The notes under the pieces are model-generated. The model was not told the origin of the DNA. It did not search any database and saw only the letters and a list, made by a program, of their open reading frames with translations. A stretch of 64,000 bases of DNA from Limnohabitans sp. (lineage in GTDB: Bacteria > Pseudomonadota > Gammaproteobacteria > Burkholderiales > Burkholderiaceae_C): assembly GCA_030158125.1 (NCBI GenBank), contig JAOATL010000012.1, forward strand, positions 186,001 to 250,000, in the 5' to 3' direction. Positions 1 through 9,701 of this stretch are shown piece after piece. The position numbers and the translations under genes are program-made. Numbering within the stretch: position 1 is the stretch's first letter; every line of letters starts with the position of its first letter.

Positions 1-213
1 GGGTCGCATACTGAGGGGAAGGGCAGAGAAGTTCAAAGTGACTGACGTGATGGGATGCGTCTATTTTGCGGGTAAACCAGAGGCTGCAAGCGCACTGTTG
101 GAGAAAATTCGTAACCTGTCTGTAACTCTGAGTGCACCAAAGAGGAGGATGTCGAGTTACCATTCGGCACGTAACAAAGTTACAAGCTGTGTTTCAACTT
201 TGACTTAACTTAT
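1..213. other. Non-coding stretch upstream of edd
   Basis: I see no open reading frame with coding character on either strand and no RNA gene I recognise. The stretch carries five GTAAC/GTTAC half-sites in its second half (starts at 111, 122, 156, 171 and 179), described separately. The 30 bases before the edd start are AT-rich and have no Shine-Dalgarno-like purine run. Confidence 0.6.
170..184. promoter_or_regulatory. Candidate HexR-type operator upstream of edd
   Basis: The 15-mer is a dyad, GTAAC-AAA-GTTAC with one flanking base each side. It agrees at about 12 of 15 positions with the HexR-type consensus TGTARTWWWAYTACA, as I remember it for proteobacterial control of edd/eda-type genes. 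It ends 29 bases before the edd start, a normal repressor position. Extra half-sites lie at 111, 122 and 156. No hexR gene is in the window, so the regulator's identity is inference. Confidence 0.4.
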
Positions 214-2051
<1,838 letters not shown>

Positions 2052-2061
<10 letters not shown>

Positions 2062-2699
2062 ACAAACCACAATTCACCGCCTTGCAAGTGATGCAAGACG
2101 CCCCCGTCATTCCCGTTATTGTTTTGAACGATGTTGCCCATGCAGTGCCCATGGCGCGTGCCTTGGTGGCCGGTGGCATTCGCATGTTGGAAGTGACCTT
2201 GCGTACCCCTCAGGCGCTGGCCTGCATGGAAGCCATTGCCAAGGAAGTGCCCGATGCCGTGGTGGGCGCGGGTACCGTGCGCAGTGCAGCGGATGCCAAA
2301 GCAGCCGCCAACGCAGGGGCTAAATTTGCAGTCAGTCCAGGTTACACCTCGGCGGTGGGCCAAGCGTGTCGTGATCAAGGTTTGTCTTTGTTGCCCGGCG
2401 TGGCCACAGGCAGCGAAATCATGATGGCGCAAGAAGACGGTTACACCGAACTGAAATTCTTCCCGGCCATGCAAGCGGGAGGTCCTGCCATGCTGAAAGC
2501 CTGGGGCGGCCCGTTCTTTGATGTCCGCTTTTGCCCCACCGGTGGCGTCACACCTCAGAACGCCTCAGAGTTCTTGAGCTTGTCCAATGTAGCTTGCGTA
2601 GGGGGCTCTTGGGTGGTGCCTGCCGATGCGTTGGCCAAAGGCGATTGGTCTCGCATCGAACAGTTGGCGCGAGAAGCCTGTCAGCTGAAGTTGCGCTGA
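2052..2699 (+). CDS. eda: KDPG aldolase
   Basis: Splits KDPG into pyruvate and glyceraldehyde 3-phosphate, the second Entner-Doudoroff step. The 215-residue protein shows the class I aldolase landmarks in order: [25 protein letters not shown], the Schiff-base lysine in ELKFFPAM near residue 137, and the phosphate loop [11 protein letters not shown]. It overlaps edd by 10 bases. Its 3' end overlaps the converging glyoxalase gene by 19 bases. A second, divergent aldolase of the same superfamily lies 0.5 kb away on the other strand (dgoA). Confidence 0.96.
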
Positions 2700-3070
2700 A
2701 TCAACTCGACCTTGTAACCGTCGGGGTCGGTGATGAAGGCAATCACCGTGGTGCCGCCTTTAACTGGGCCCGCTTCACGCGTGACCGTGCCGCCGGCATT
2801 GCGAATTTTTTCGCAAGCTTCGTAGGCATCAGGCACGGCAATGGCCAAGTGACCGTAGGCGGTTCCCATGTCGTAAGACTCGACGCCCCAGTTGTAGGTG
2901 AGTTCTAGCTCTGCATGGTCTGGGTTGGCGCCATAGCCTACAAAGGCCAACGAGTATTTGTACTCGGGGTTCTCAGACGTTTTGAGCAATTTCATGCCCA
3001 TCACGTTGGTGTAAAAGTCGATCGAGCGTTGAAGGTTGCCAACGCGAAGCATGGTGTGTAGTAATCTCAT
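2681..3070 (-). CDS. gloA: Lactoylglutathione lyase (glyoxalase I)
   Basis: Isomerises the methylglyoxal-glutathione hemithioacetal to S-lactoylglutathione. At 129 residues it matches the bacterial Ni-type enzyme. It begins [20 protein letters not shown] with the metal histidine at residue 5, and has [11 protein letters not shown] near 53, [11 protein letters not shown] near 73 and the C-terminal [11 protein letters not shown] with the metal glutamate. It lies 79 bases behind dgoA in the same direction and may be the tail of that operon. Methylglyoxal removal suits a cluster that makes triose phosphate, but this link is inference. Confidence 0.95.
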   Translation of the reverse strand: MRLLHTMLRVGNLQRSIDFYTNVMGMKLLKTSENPEYKYSLAFVGYGANPDHAELELTYNWGVESYDMGTAYGHLAIAVPDAYEACEKIRNAGGTVTREAGPVKGGTTVIAFITDPDGYKVELIQRNFS

Positions 3071-3149
3071 AAAACGTATTGTGTCTGATTGAAAAAACCC
3101 AGTGGGACGAGGTGTTATGTGTCCATGTCAGGCGCGGAAGTCTTGATGT

Positions 3150-3782
3150 TTACGCAGCCTTCCAAGCCTGCACAAATGCCGCTGCCGATTCACCCACCGC
3201 CTGTGCCGATTTGCCAGGCGCAAACAACGCAGAACCAATGCCAAAGCCCGAGGCACCACTGTTGCGGTAATCCGCCATGTTGTGGGTGCCAATGCCGCCT
3301 ACAGGGATGAGCCGGATGTGCTTTGGCAAGACAGCCCGCATGGATTTGACAACGGCGGGGCTGATCATTTCGGCTGGAAATAATTTAAGGCCATGTGCGC
3401 CTAGCGCAATGGCCCTGAAGGCTTCAGAAGGTGTGGCAACACCCGGTAATGAAATCAAACCGAGGTTGACGGCTTCACACACCACGTTGTCATCCAGATG
3501 CGGCGAAATAATGATTTGTCCACCTGCGGCTTTGATGTCGCGAACTTGTTGCGCAGTGGTCACGGTGCCCGCACCTACCAAGGCATGGGGAAATGCGGCC
3601 GCCAAAATTTGAATGCTTCGAAGAGGGTCGGGCGAATTGAGCGGCACTTCCAAAATATGAAAACCCGCCTTCACAATGGCTTGTCCCACGTCTAGAGCTT
3701 CTTCGGGTTTCAAACCGCGCAGAATAGCCACCAAAGGCAGGCTGTCCATGTGCGCGTGAAATTGAGAAAGCAAAGATGTCAT
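3150..3782 (-). CDS. dgoA: 2-dehydro-3-deoxy-6-phosphogalactonate aldolase
   Basis: Cleaves KDPGal to pyruvate and glyceraldehyde 3-phosphate. The 210-residue class I aldolase has PLVAILRGLKPEEA (catalytic Arg), LEVPLNSPDP, LVGAGTVTT, the Schiff-base Lys in HGLKLFPAE and the phosphate site PVGGIGTHNM. The ILRG motif and GxKLFPAE form are typical of DgoA rather than Eda, and the adjacent dgoK supports this. It starts 9 bases after the dgoK stop, so the two are surely co-transcribed. Specificity for the galacto rather than gluco epimer is inferred from context. Confidence 0.9.
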   Translation of the reverse strand: MTSLLSQFHAHMDSLPLVAILRGLKPEEALDVGQAIVKAGFHILEVPLNSPDPLRSIQILAAAFPHALVGAGTVTTAQQVRDIKAAGGQIIISPHLDDNVVCEAVNLGLISLPGVATPSEAFRAIALGAHGLKLFPAEMISPAVVKSMRAVLPKHIRLIPVGGIGTHNMADYRNSGASGFGIGSALFAPGKSAQAVGESAAAFVQAWKAA

Positions 3783-3791
3783 GGTCTGAGC

Positions 3792-4697
3792 TTAAATGAA
3801 ATCTTGGGGAAATAAATGATGTGCCAGGGCCCAAAGGCCTGTCCAAGTGACTTCATCGGGCAGTGCCGTAGCACTGAGTCCCAAGGCTTCCATGGCAAAG
3901 CCATAGCGTTGCGTCAGTTGGCCGCTGCCCAAGATCAAAAAAGGCGTGCTGTCATCCAATCGGTCTGCTTTGGCCGACTTGATTTCCTCGCCAATGAGCA
4001 AGCCGGAGATGTAACTGCTGGATTGCGCAGGATTGAGTTTTTCAAACAAGGCCAAGCTTCGGGCAGAGAACGCGTGGTGCAACAGCCCCCCCGATTTTTG
4101 ACTTTGCATCACGCCGTCAATGAACACTTCTTTTTTGAGCGGTGCATCGGGCAAACAAGTTTTGGCCAAGATGGAGTGCTGGCTCAGCAAGGCGTAAAAC
4201 TCGCCCGTCATGAAAGTTTTGAAGGCAGCAATTTTGCCGTCTAAAACCTGGGCCCATTTGCTGTGCGTACCCGGTAACACAAACTGCGCAGTTTGAATTT
4301 GCTGCGCTGCCAATGCGCCAAAAATTTGAATTTCTTCACCGCGCATCACATCGGGTGTGTCGTCGTTCCAAGTCGACAAGCCCGGCACAATGCCCATGCG
4401 GTCTTTCTCAATCCACTGCAGGTGTTGGGCAATATCCTCAAAACCACTGGGGCACGGGCAGTAGGGGGCTTCACGCCAGCCTTGTCGGCTACCGGCCATG
4501 CCTGAGATGAGGCACAAGGTGTCTGCCCCCATCCAATCGCCAAATCGCTGCTCAAAGACATGTTGAAATTGGCCGTGAGCCACTTGCAAAATGCCTTGAG
4601 GAAAAGCACGCTTCTCTAAGACGATGCCTTCGCTGTTGATGAGTACCCCCCTTAAAGAAGAGGTGCCCCAATCGACAGCGACCAGCTTGCGTTGCAT
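3792..4697 (-). CDS. dgoK: 2-dehydro-3-deoxygalactonokinase
   Basis: Phosphorylates 2-keto-3-deoxygalactonate to KDPGal with ATP. The 301-residue protein has the family N-terminus VAVDWGTSSLRG (phosphate-1 loop of the ASKHA fold), ISGMAGSRQGWREAPY near residue 65, VLPGTHSKWAQV near 140 and TFMTGEFYALL near 160. It sits between the DenD-like gene (2-base gap) and dgoA (9-base gap), the normal partner. The three genes are tightly packed and read as one operon. Confidence 0.93.
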   Translation of the reverse strand: MQRKLVAVDWGTSSLRGVLINSEGIVLEKRAFPQGILQVAHGQFQHVFEQRFGDWMGADTLCLISGMAGSRQGWREAPYCPCPSGFEDIAQHLQWIEKDRMGIVPGLSTWNDDTPDVMRGEEIQIFGALAAQQIQTAQFVLPGTHSKWAQVLDGKIAAFKTFMTGEFYALLSQHSILAKTCLPDAPLKKEVFIDGVMQSQKSGGLLHHAFSARSLALFEKLNPAQSSSYISGLLIGEEIKSAKADRLDDSTPFLILGSGQLTQRYGFAMEALGLSATALPDEVTWTGLWALAHHLFPQDFI

Positions 4698-4699
4698 GC

Positions 4700-5704
4700 T
4701 TACTTCTTCAAACCATCCAGCGCATGCGATGGGTAGTATGGCAGTTTGCAGTCGTCAATGTACTGTTGAATGATGTCTTTGAAAGAGTCATCGGGTTTCA
4801 AGCCCAAGGCAGCCGCACGTTGTGCAGAACCACCTTTGGCCCAGTTGGCCACAATGCCAGCAATCTGTTCGTTGCGCACAAACTTCACGTGCTTGCGAAC
4901 TTCAGGACCTGCCACATCTTCCAAGGCTTTGAGCATTTCTTTGACCGTTACATTAAGGCCAGGCAAATTCAAAGCCAGACGGCCTTGCATGGCTTCGCGG
5001 CTGGCTTCAAAGATGGTGATCAAACATTTGATGGTGTTGTTGGGTGAAGACACCGAATGCGACACGTTTTCGTCCACAGGGCAGACGGATTCCATCCCCG
5101 CCAAGGGCTCGCGAATGATGCCACTGAAGAAAGAAGACGCCGCGCCGTTGGGCTTGCCGGGGCGCACGGTGACCGTCATCAAACGAGCCGCACGGCCATC
5201 CACATAGCCCTTGCGTGTGAAGTCGGCCAACAAATATTCCAGCATCAACTTGTGGGTGCCGTAAGAGGTTTGGGGTGAGGGCAGCGTGCTGTCGGTCACG
5301 ATGTCGGGCATGGGGTTGCTGGGGTCGGGACCAAACACCGCCACCGAGCTGGCAAACACCATGCGCGGTACGTTGCCTGCTTTGCGCAAACCTTCCAAGA
5401 GCAAACGGGTGCTGTCTAAGTTGGAGCGCATGCCCAAGTCAAAGTCTTGTTCGCATTCACCAGACACGGCAGATGCCAAATGGAATACGCCATCAAAGCC
5501 ACTTTCAAACAAAGGACCTTGTTCCAGCATGGGGCCGGCGTGGCCCTTTACTCGGGGGTCTGCCAATAAGTCGGCGGGTGCAGGGAACAAATCGGCAATG
5601 TGCAACTCAGTGACTTTTTTGCCATTGAGTTCGCCTTTTTTGAGGATCTCACGGGCCAAGCGTGCGCCTAAGAAACCTGCGCCACCGGTAACGAGAATTT
5701 TCAT
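4700..5704 (-). CDS. NAD-dependent sugar-acid dehydrogenase, DenD-like (extended SDR)
   Basis: Extended short-chain dehydrogenase of 334 residues. It has the Rossmann motif TGGAGFLGARLA at the N-terminus, FHLASAVSGE near 75, the catalytic pair in SYGTHKL (Tyr-x3-Lys) near 150, and the DenD-type block VTVRPGKPNGAASSFFSG near 180. DenD oxidises D-erythronate at C2, but the usual DUF1537 kinase partner is absent. Here the gene lies between a dehydratase and dgoK. It may therefore oxidise a sugar, uronate or aldonate that feeds this pathway. Family assignment is firm; substrate is unknown. Confidence 0.82.
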   Translation of the reverse strand: MKILVTGGAGFLGARLAREILKKGELNGKKVTELHIADLFPAPADLLADPRVKGHAGPMLEQGPLFESGFDGVFHLASAVSGECEQDFDLGMRSNLDSTRLLLEGLRKAGNVPRMVFASSVAVFGPDPSNPMPDIVTDSTLPSPQTSYGTHKLMLEYLLADFTRKGYVDGRAARLMTVTVRPGKPNGAASSFFSGIIREPLAGMESVCPVDENVSHSVSSPNNTIKCLITIFEASREAMQGRLALNLPGLNVTVKEMLKALEDVAGPEVRKHVKFVRNEQIAGIVANWAKGGSAQRAAALGLKPDDSFKDIIQQYIDDCKLPYYPSHALDGLKK

Positions 5705-5737
5705 GGTGAATACTTTCTAAAAATGGAGGTTCGTTGA

Positions 5738-7474
5738 TCAGTGGTTGTCTTTGGGCACAAAGGCGCCGCGCTTGCCCACCAAGAAGTCGAGGTCACAACC
5801 TTCGTCGGCCTGCAACACAGTATCAACATACAGCTTCCAGTAGCCTGACTTGAGCGGTGGTTCGGGGCGAACCCATTTGGCCAAGCGCGCTTTCAATTCG
5901 TCATCGCTGATCAGCAATTGCATTCTGCGCTCGGGCACATTGAGTTCAATCATGTCGCCATTTTGAACCACAGCCAAGGGACCGCCATCGGCGGCTTCGG
6001 GTGTGGTGTGCAAGACCACGGTGCCGTAAGCGGTACCGCTCATGCGGGCATCGCTGATGCGAACCATGTCGGTAATGCCTTTGCGCAGTACCTTGGGTGG
6101 CAGTGGCATGTTGCCCACTTCGGCCATGCCTGGGTAGCCTTTGGGGCCGCAGTTTTTCAGCACCAAAATGCAGGTTTCGTCGACGTCCAAAGATTCGTCG
6201 TCAATGCGTTTGTGGAAATCATCGCTGTCTTCAAACACCACAGCACGGCCGGTGTGAACCATCAATGCCGGTGTGGCTGCGCTGGGCTTGATCACGGCGC
6301 CGCGAGGTGCCAAGTTGCCGCGCAAAATGGCAATGCCAGCTTTTTCTTTGAAAGGTGACGCGACGGTTTTGATCACTCGGGGGTCGTAGTTCTCGGCGCT
6401 GGCCACATTCTCGGCCACTGTATTGCCGCTGACAGTCAAGATGTCTTTGTGTAGAAATTGCTGGATCTCTTTCATGACTGCTGGCAAGCCACCTGCATAG
6501 CAGAAGTCTTCCATGAGGTGCTCGCCCGAGGGTTGCAAGTTGACGATGTTGGGCATCTCACTGCCCAGTTTTTCAAAGTCATCAATCTTCAAGTTGACGC
6601 CAAGACGACCCGCAATGGCAATCAGGTGAATGACGGCATTGGTGGAGCCACCGATGGCGGCCAAGGTGCGAATGGCATTTTCAAAAGCTTCGCGGGTGAG
6701 AATTTGAGAAATCTTGACGTCTTTGTGAACCATGTCTACGATGCGTCGGCCTGCTTCGCGGGCCAACACATTGCGGCGTCCGTCAACGGCTGGGTAGGCC
6801 GCGTTGCCTGGCAGTCCAATGCCCAAGGCTTCCACCATGCTGGCCATGGTGCTGGCAGTGCCCATGGTCATGCAGCTGCCGTGGCTGCGGTGCATGGAGC
6901 TTTCTGCTTCAAAGAAATCGTTCAGCTTCAGAGTGCCGGCACGCACTTGCTCGCTCATGCTCCACAAACCCGTGCCTGATCCCAGTTCTTGGCCGCGCCA
7001 TTTGCCATTCAGCATAGGGCCGCCAGAAATACCAATGGAGGGCAAGTCGACGCTGGCCGCGCCCATCAGCAAGGAAGGAGTGGTTTTGTCGCAACCCATC
7101 ATGAGGACCACGCCATCAATGGGGTTGCCGCGAATGCTTTCTTCTACGTCCATGGAAGCCAAGTTGCGGTACAGCATGGCAGTGGGGCGCAGCAATGTCT
7201 CGCCCAAGGACATCACGGGAAATTCCAATGGAAAGCCACCCGCTTCGTAAACGCCAATTTTGACTTGCTCTGCCAAGGCGCGAAAATGTGAATTGCAAGG
7301 TGTGAGTTCACTGAAAGTGTTGCAAATGCCAATCACAGGGCGGCCATCAAATTGGTCGTGTGGCACGCCTTTGCCTTTGACCCAGCTGCGGTAGGCGAAG
7401 CCATCACGGTCTTGGCGGCCAAACCATTGTTGGCTGCGCAGGTCTTCAGGTTTTTTCTTAGGGCTTTGTGTCAT
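5738..7474 (-). CDS. IlvD/Edd-family sugar-acid dehydratase (arabinonate/galactonate type)
   Basis: Fe-S dehydratase of 578 residues, starting at the ATG at 7474; a longer frame upstream has no family similarity. It shows NTFSELTPCNSHF near residue 50, VVLMMGCDKTTPSLLMG near 125, SHGSCMTMGTASTMA near 195 and SDARMSGTAYGTVVLH near 480. The form is that of L-arabinonate/D-galactonate/D-fuconate dehydratases rather than IlvD (branched-chain) or Edd. With dgoK and dgoA downstream, dehydration of D-galactonate to 2-keto-3-deoxygalactonate is the simplest reading, though the exact aldonate is open. First gene of the leftward operon. Confidence 0.87.
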   Translation of the reverse strand: MTQSPKKKPEDLRSQQWFGRQDRDGFAYRSWVKGKGVPHDQFDGRPVIGICNTFSELTPCNSHFRALAEQVKIGVYEAGGFPLEFPVMSLGETLLRPTAMLYRNLASMDVEESIRGNPIDGVVLMMGCDKTTPSLLMGAASVDLPSIGISGGPMLNGKWRGQELGSGTGLWSMSEQVRAGTLKLNDFFEAESSMHRSHGSCMTMGTASTMASMVEALGIGLPGNAAYPAVDGRRNVLAREAGRRIVDMVHKDVKISQILTREAFENAIRTLAAIGGSTNAVIHLIAIAGRLGVNLKIDDFEKLGSEMPNIVNLQPSGEHLMEDFCYAGGLPAVMKEIQQFLHKDILTVSGNTVAENVASAENYDPRVIKTVASPFKEKAGIAILRGNLAPRGAVIKPSAATPALMVHTGRAVVFEDSDDFHKRIDDESLDVDETCILVLKNCGPKGYPGMAEVGNMPLPPKVLRKGITDMVRISDARMSGTAYGTVVLHTTPEAADGGPLAVVQNGDMIELNVPERRMQLLISDDELKARLAKWVRPEPPLKSGYWKLYVDTVLQADEGCDLDFLVGKRGAFVPKDNH

Positions 7475-7519
7475 GGCAATATTTTCAAAGTGAAGGGGAG
7501 GGGGTGAAGTTGGAAATAC

Positions 7520-7534
7520 TATCGTATGATGATA
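7520..7534. promoter_or_regulatory. Candidate GntR/FCD operator in the divergent promoter region
   Basis: The 162-base gap between the dehydratase and the hydroxyacid dehydrogenase contains an imperfect dyad, TATCGTATGATGATA. Bases 7522-7532 fit the FadR-subfamily core TNGTNNNACNA except for one C-to-T change. Placement between two divergent operons, one encoding a GntR/FCD regulator, suits an autoregulated local switch. Only one clear copy is seen, so this remains a candidate. Confidence 0.35.
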
Positions 7535-7636
7535 AGGTAATTGCAGCGATTTGTGCAAACATACGCACTCGTGCAAACCCTCAAGCCTGCCGACTTTTAT
7601 CGGCGGTTATTTTTTCGTGTCTTGGAGCTATTCACA

Positions 7637-8581
7637 ATGAGCATTCATCATCCAGAAATTGTTGTCACCTCACGCATTCCGCCGTATTTAACAACCGGCC
7701 TGCAAGAAAATTATGTGGTGCATGAGCGCGACCACATTCGCGATCACCAAGTCTTTGGTCGTGTCCGCGCCCTGGTGGGTGGCGGCGAAGCCAAAATTGA
7801 CGCCGCCTACATGGCCTTGTTTCCAGCACTTGAAATGATTTCTGTGTGTGGCGTAGGTTACGACGGCATTGATGTGGCAGCCGCTAAAAAACGCGGCATC
7901 ATGGTGACGCATACCCCGGATGTGTTGAACGACGACGTGGCCGATTTGGCTTTGGGATTGTTGCTGTCCGTGGCGCGCAAAATTCCTGCAGCCGATCGTT
8001 TCACCCGCAATGCAGAATGGCTCGATGGCCCCTTCCAACTCACACGCAAATTGACGGGTGCCAAGTTGGGCATTGTGGGCATGGGCCGCATTGGCCAAGC
8101 CATTGCCAAACGTGCGGCTGCCTTTGACATGGACATCAGCTATCACACCCGCAGCCCGCGCGCCGATGTTGCCTACAAGCATGTGAGCAAGCTCGTTGAT
8201 TTGGCTGCCCAAGTTGACTATTTGGTGGCCATTACGCCAGGCGGTGCTGGCACCAAAAATTTGATCAATGCAGAAGTGTTGAAGGCCCTCGGCCCTCAAG
8301 GCTTCTTGGTCAACGTGGCCCGTGGCTCTGTGGTAGATCAGGCCGCCTTGATCGAGGCGCTGCAAAAGAAGACCATCGCAGGGGCAGGCTTGGATGTGTT
8401 TGTGGACGAACCCAATGTGCCGGCCGAACTTCGCAAGCTCGACAACGTGGTGCTCACCCCTCACATTGCCAGCGGTACGGTAGAAACACGCAAAGCCATG
8501 TCAGCTTTGGCACTGGCCAATTTGGCCGCGCACTTTGCGGGTGAGTCCGTTAAAACGCCTGTGCCGGAGTGCAGAACTTGA
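7637..8581 (+). CDS. NAD(P)-dependent D-2-hydroxyacid dehydrogenase
   Basis: 314-residue member of the D-isomer-specific 2-hydroxyacid dehydrogenase family (hydroxypyruvate/glyoxylate or 2-ketogluconate reductase type). Start taken at the ATG at 7637 (MSIHHPEIVV), since the upstream extension is not family-like. It shows the nucleotide fold KLGIVGMGRIGQAIAKRA near 145, catalytic Arg in NVARGSVVDQAAL near 225, Glu in DVFVDEPNVP near 255 and His in LTPHIASGT near 275. It is the first gene of the rightward operon and overlaps the regulator gene by 13 bases. Substrate cannot be told from sequence. Confidence 0.9.
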   Translation: MSIHHPEIVVTSRIPPYLTTGLQENYVVHERDHIRDHQVFGRVRALVGGGEAKIDAAYMALFPALEMISVCGVGYDGIDVAAAKKRGIMVTHTPDVLNDDVADLALGLLLSVARKIPAADRFTRNAEWLDGPFQLTRKLTGAKLGIVGMGRIGQAIAKRAAAFDMDISYHTRSPRADVAYKHVSKLVDLAAQVDYLVAITPGGAGTKNLINAEVLKALGPQGFLVNVARGSVVDQAALIEALQKKTIAGAGLDVFVDEPNVPAELRKLDNVVLTPHIASGTVETRKAMSALALANLAAHFAGESVKTPVPECRT

Positions 8582-9321
8582 TCAAAAACGTCCACGGAAA
8601 TACCGTCGATTTTTTAGGCGCGGCCATTGTGGCTGGCAGATATCCTGTTGGCGGTAGCCTGCCGCCGGAGCCTGTGCTGTGCGAGCAATTGGGCGTGAGT
8701 CGAACGGTTATACGAGAGGCCGTTAAATCTTTGGTAGCCAAAGGTTTGATCTTCACGGGCCCGAAGGTGGGCACGCGCGTTTTGTCGGAAGAAAATTGGA
8801 ATTGGTTTGACACCGATGTGATTGCTTGGCAAGCCAAAGCAGGCCTTACACCCGAGTTTTTGCGAGACTTGCAAGAGCTGCGCAAAGTGGTGGAACCTGC
8901 GGCTGTGCGCTTGGCTGCAGAGCGCGCCACACCGGCCGACATTGACGGTGTCACGGCGGCCTACAACGGCATGAAGAAAGCCATCGAAGAGGGCGGCGAT
9001 TACGTCACCCACGATATGCACTTTCACACGGGCATGTTGGTGGCCTCGCACAACCGCATGATTGTGCAAATGAGCAAAGCCTTGGGCGCATTGCTTCGCA
9101 CCAGTTTTGAAATTTCCACCACCCGCAAAGACGCTCCCAAGGCGGCCTTGCCCCTGCACAAAGCCGTACTGGATGCCGTGATTGCCAAAAATCCAGACAA
9201 GGCCGAAAAAGCCATTCGTGTGTTGATTGAAGGTGCGCACCAAGACATGGAGCATGTCTTAACATCACGTCGTAAATTACCCAGCCTTTCGGGGCCTGCT
9301 AAATTCATCAAAGCATCATGA
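8569..9321 (+). CDS. GntR-family regulator with FCD effector domain
   Basis: Transcription factor of 250 residues starting at GTG 8569 (GTGCAGAAC), inside the end of the previous gene. The N-terminal winged helix spans about residues 10-75 (GGSLPPEPVLCEQLGVSRTV, GPKVGTRVLS). The all-helical FCD domain follows at about 95-230, with metal/effector histidines in HDMHFHTGML and near HKAVLDAV. FCD members often sense sugar acids, which fits the divergent catabolic operon. It probably controls both operons through the intergenic region. It overlaps the cupin gene by 4 bases (ATGA). Confidence 0.9.
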   Translation: MQNLIKNVHGNTVDFLGAAIVAGRYPVGGSLPPEPVLCEQLGVSRTVIREAVKSLVAKGLIFTGPKVGTRVLSEENWNWFDTDVIAWQAKAGLTPEFLRDLQELRKVVEPAAVRLAAERATPADIDGVTAAYNGMKKAIEEGGDYVTHDMHFHTGMLVASHNRMIVQMSKALGALLRTSFEISTTRKDAPKAALPLHKAVLDAVIAKNPDKAEKAIRVLIEGAHQDMEHVLTSRRKLPSLSGPAKFIKAS

Positions 9322-9701
9322 CAAATTTCACCAAAGTTGTTTTATTCACGGACACCGATGGCAAAGCCCGCTTCAAAGAAGAATCCATTCCCATGGGTGA
9401 GGGCAATCCACAAAGCCAGCTGACCAACATCTTTTCAGCCGAAGGCTATCAATTGCGCTACAGTCCTGTGGGTTTTAGAAGTCAATTTCACGTGACTGGC
9501 AAGCCGCAATGGGTGTTCATCTTGTCCGGTCAAATGGAAATTGGTTTGCAAGACGGCACGTCGCGTGTGTTCTCTGCGGGTGAGCATTTTTACTCGGCAG
9601 ACACGCTGCCTGAAGGTGCGACCTTTGATGCGGCAGTGCACGGGCACTGGAGTCGCCAGGTGGGCGAACAAGCCTTGCGAACCTTGTTTCTCAAAAACTA
9701 A
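9318..9701 (+). CDS. Small cupin-fold protein
   Basis: 127 residues. The region from about 50 to 100 reads as a cupin barrel: FHVTGKPQWVFILSGQMEIG, then the second motif around SAGEHFYSADTLPEGATFDA. Canonical metal ligands are only partly present. Coupled to the regulator by a 4-base overlap, so it probably works in the same sugar-acid pathway, perhaps as an isomerase or lactone-handling enzyme. I do not recognise an exact function. Its stop region overlaps the converging photolyase stop by 4 bases. Confidence 0.65.
   Translation: MTNFTKVVLFTDTDGKARFKEESIPMGEGNPQSQLTNIFSAEGYQLRYSPVGFRSQFHVTGKPQWVFILSGQMEIGLQDGTSRVFSAGEHFYSADTLPEGATFDAAVHGHWSRQVGEQALRTLFLKN

Noticed and set aside
7475..7576. 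N-terminal extension of the IlvD/Edd dehydratase
   Set aside because: The 34 extra residues lie in the promoter region with the operator candidate and do not resemble the family.
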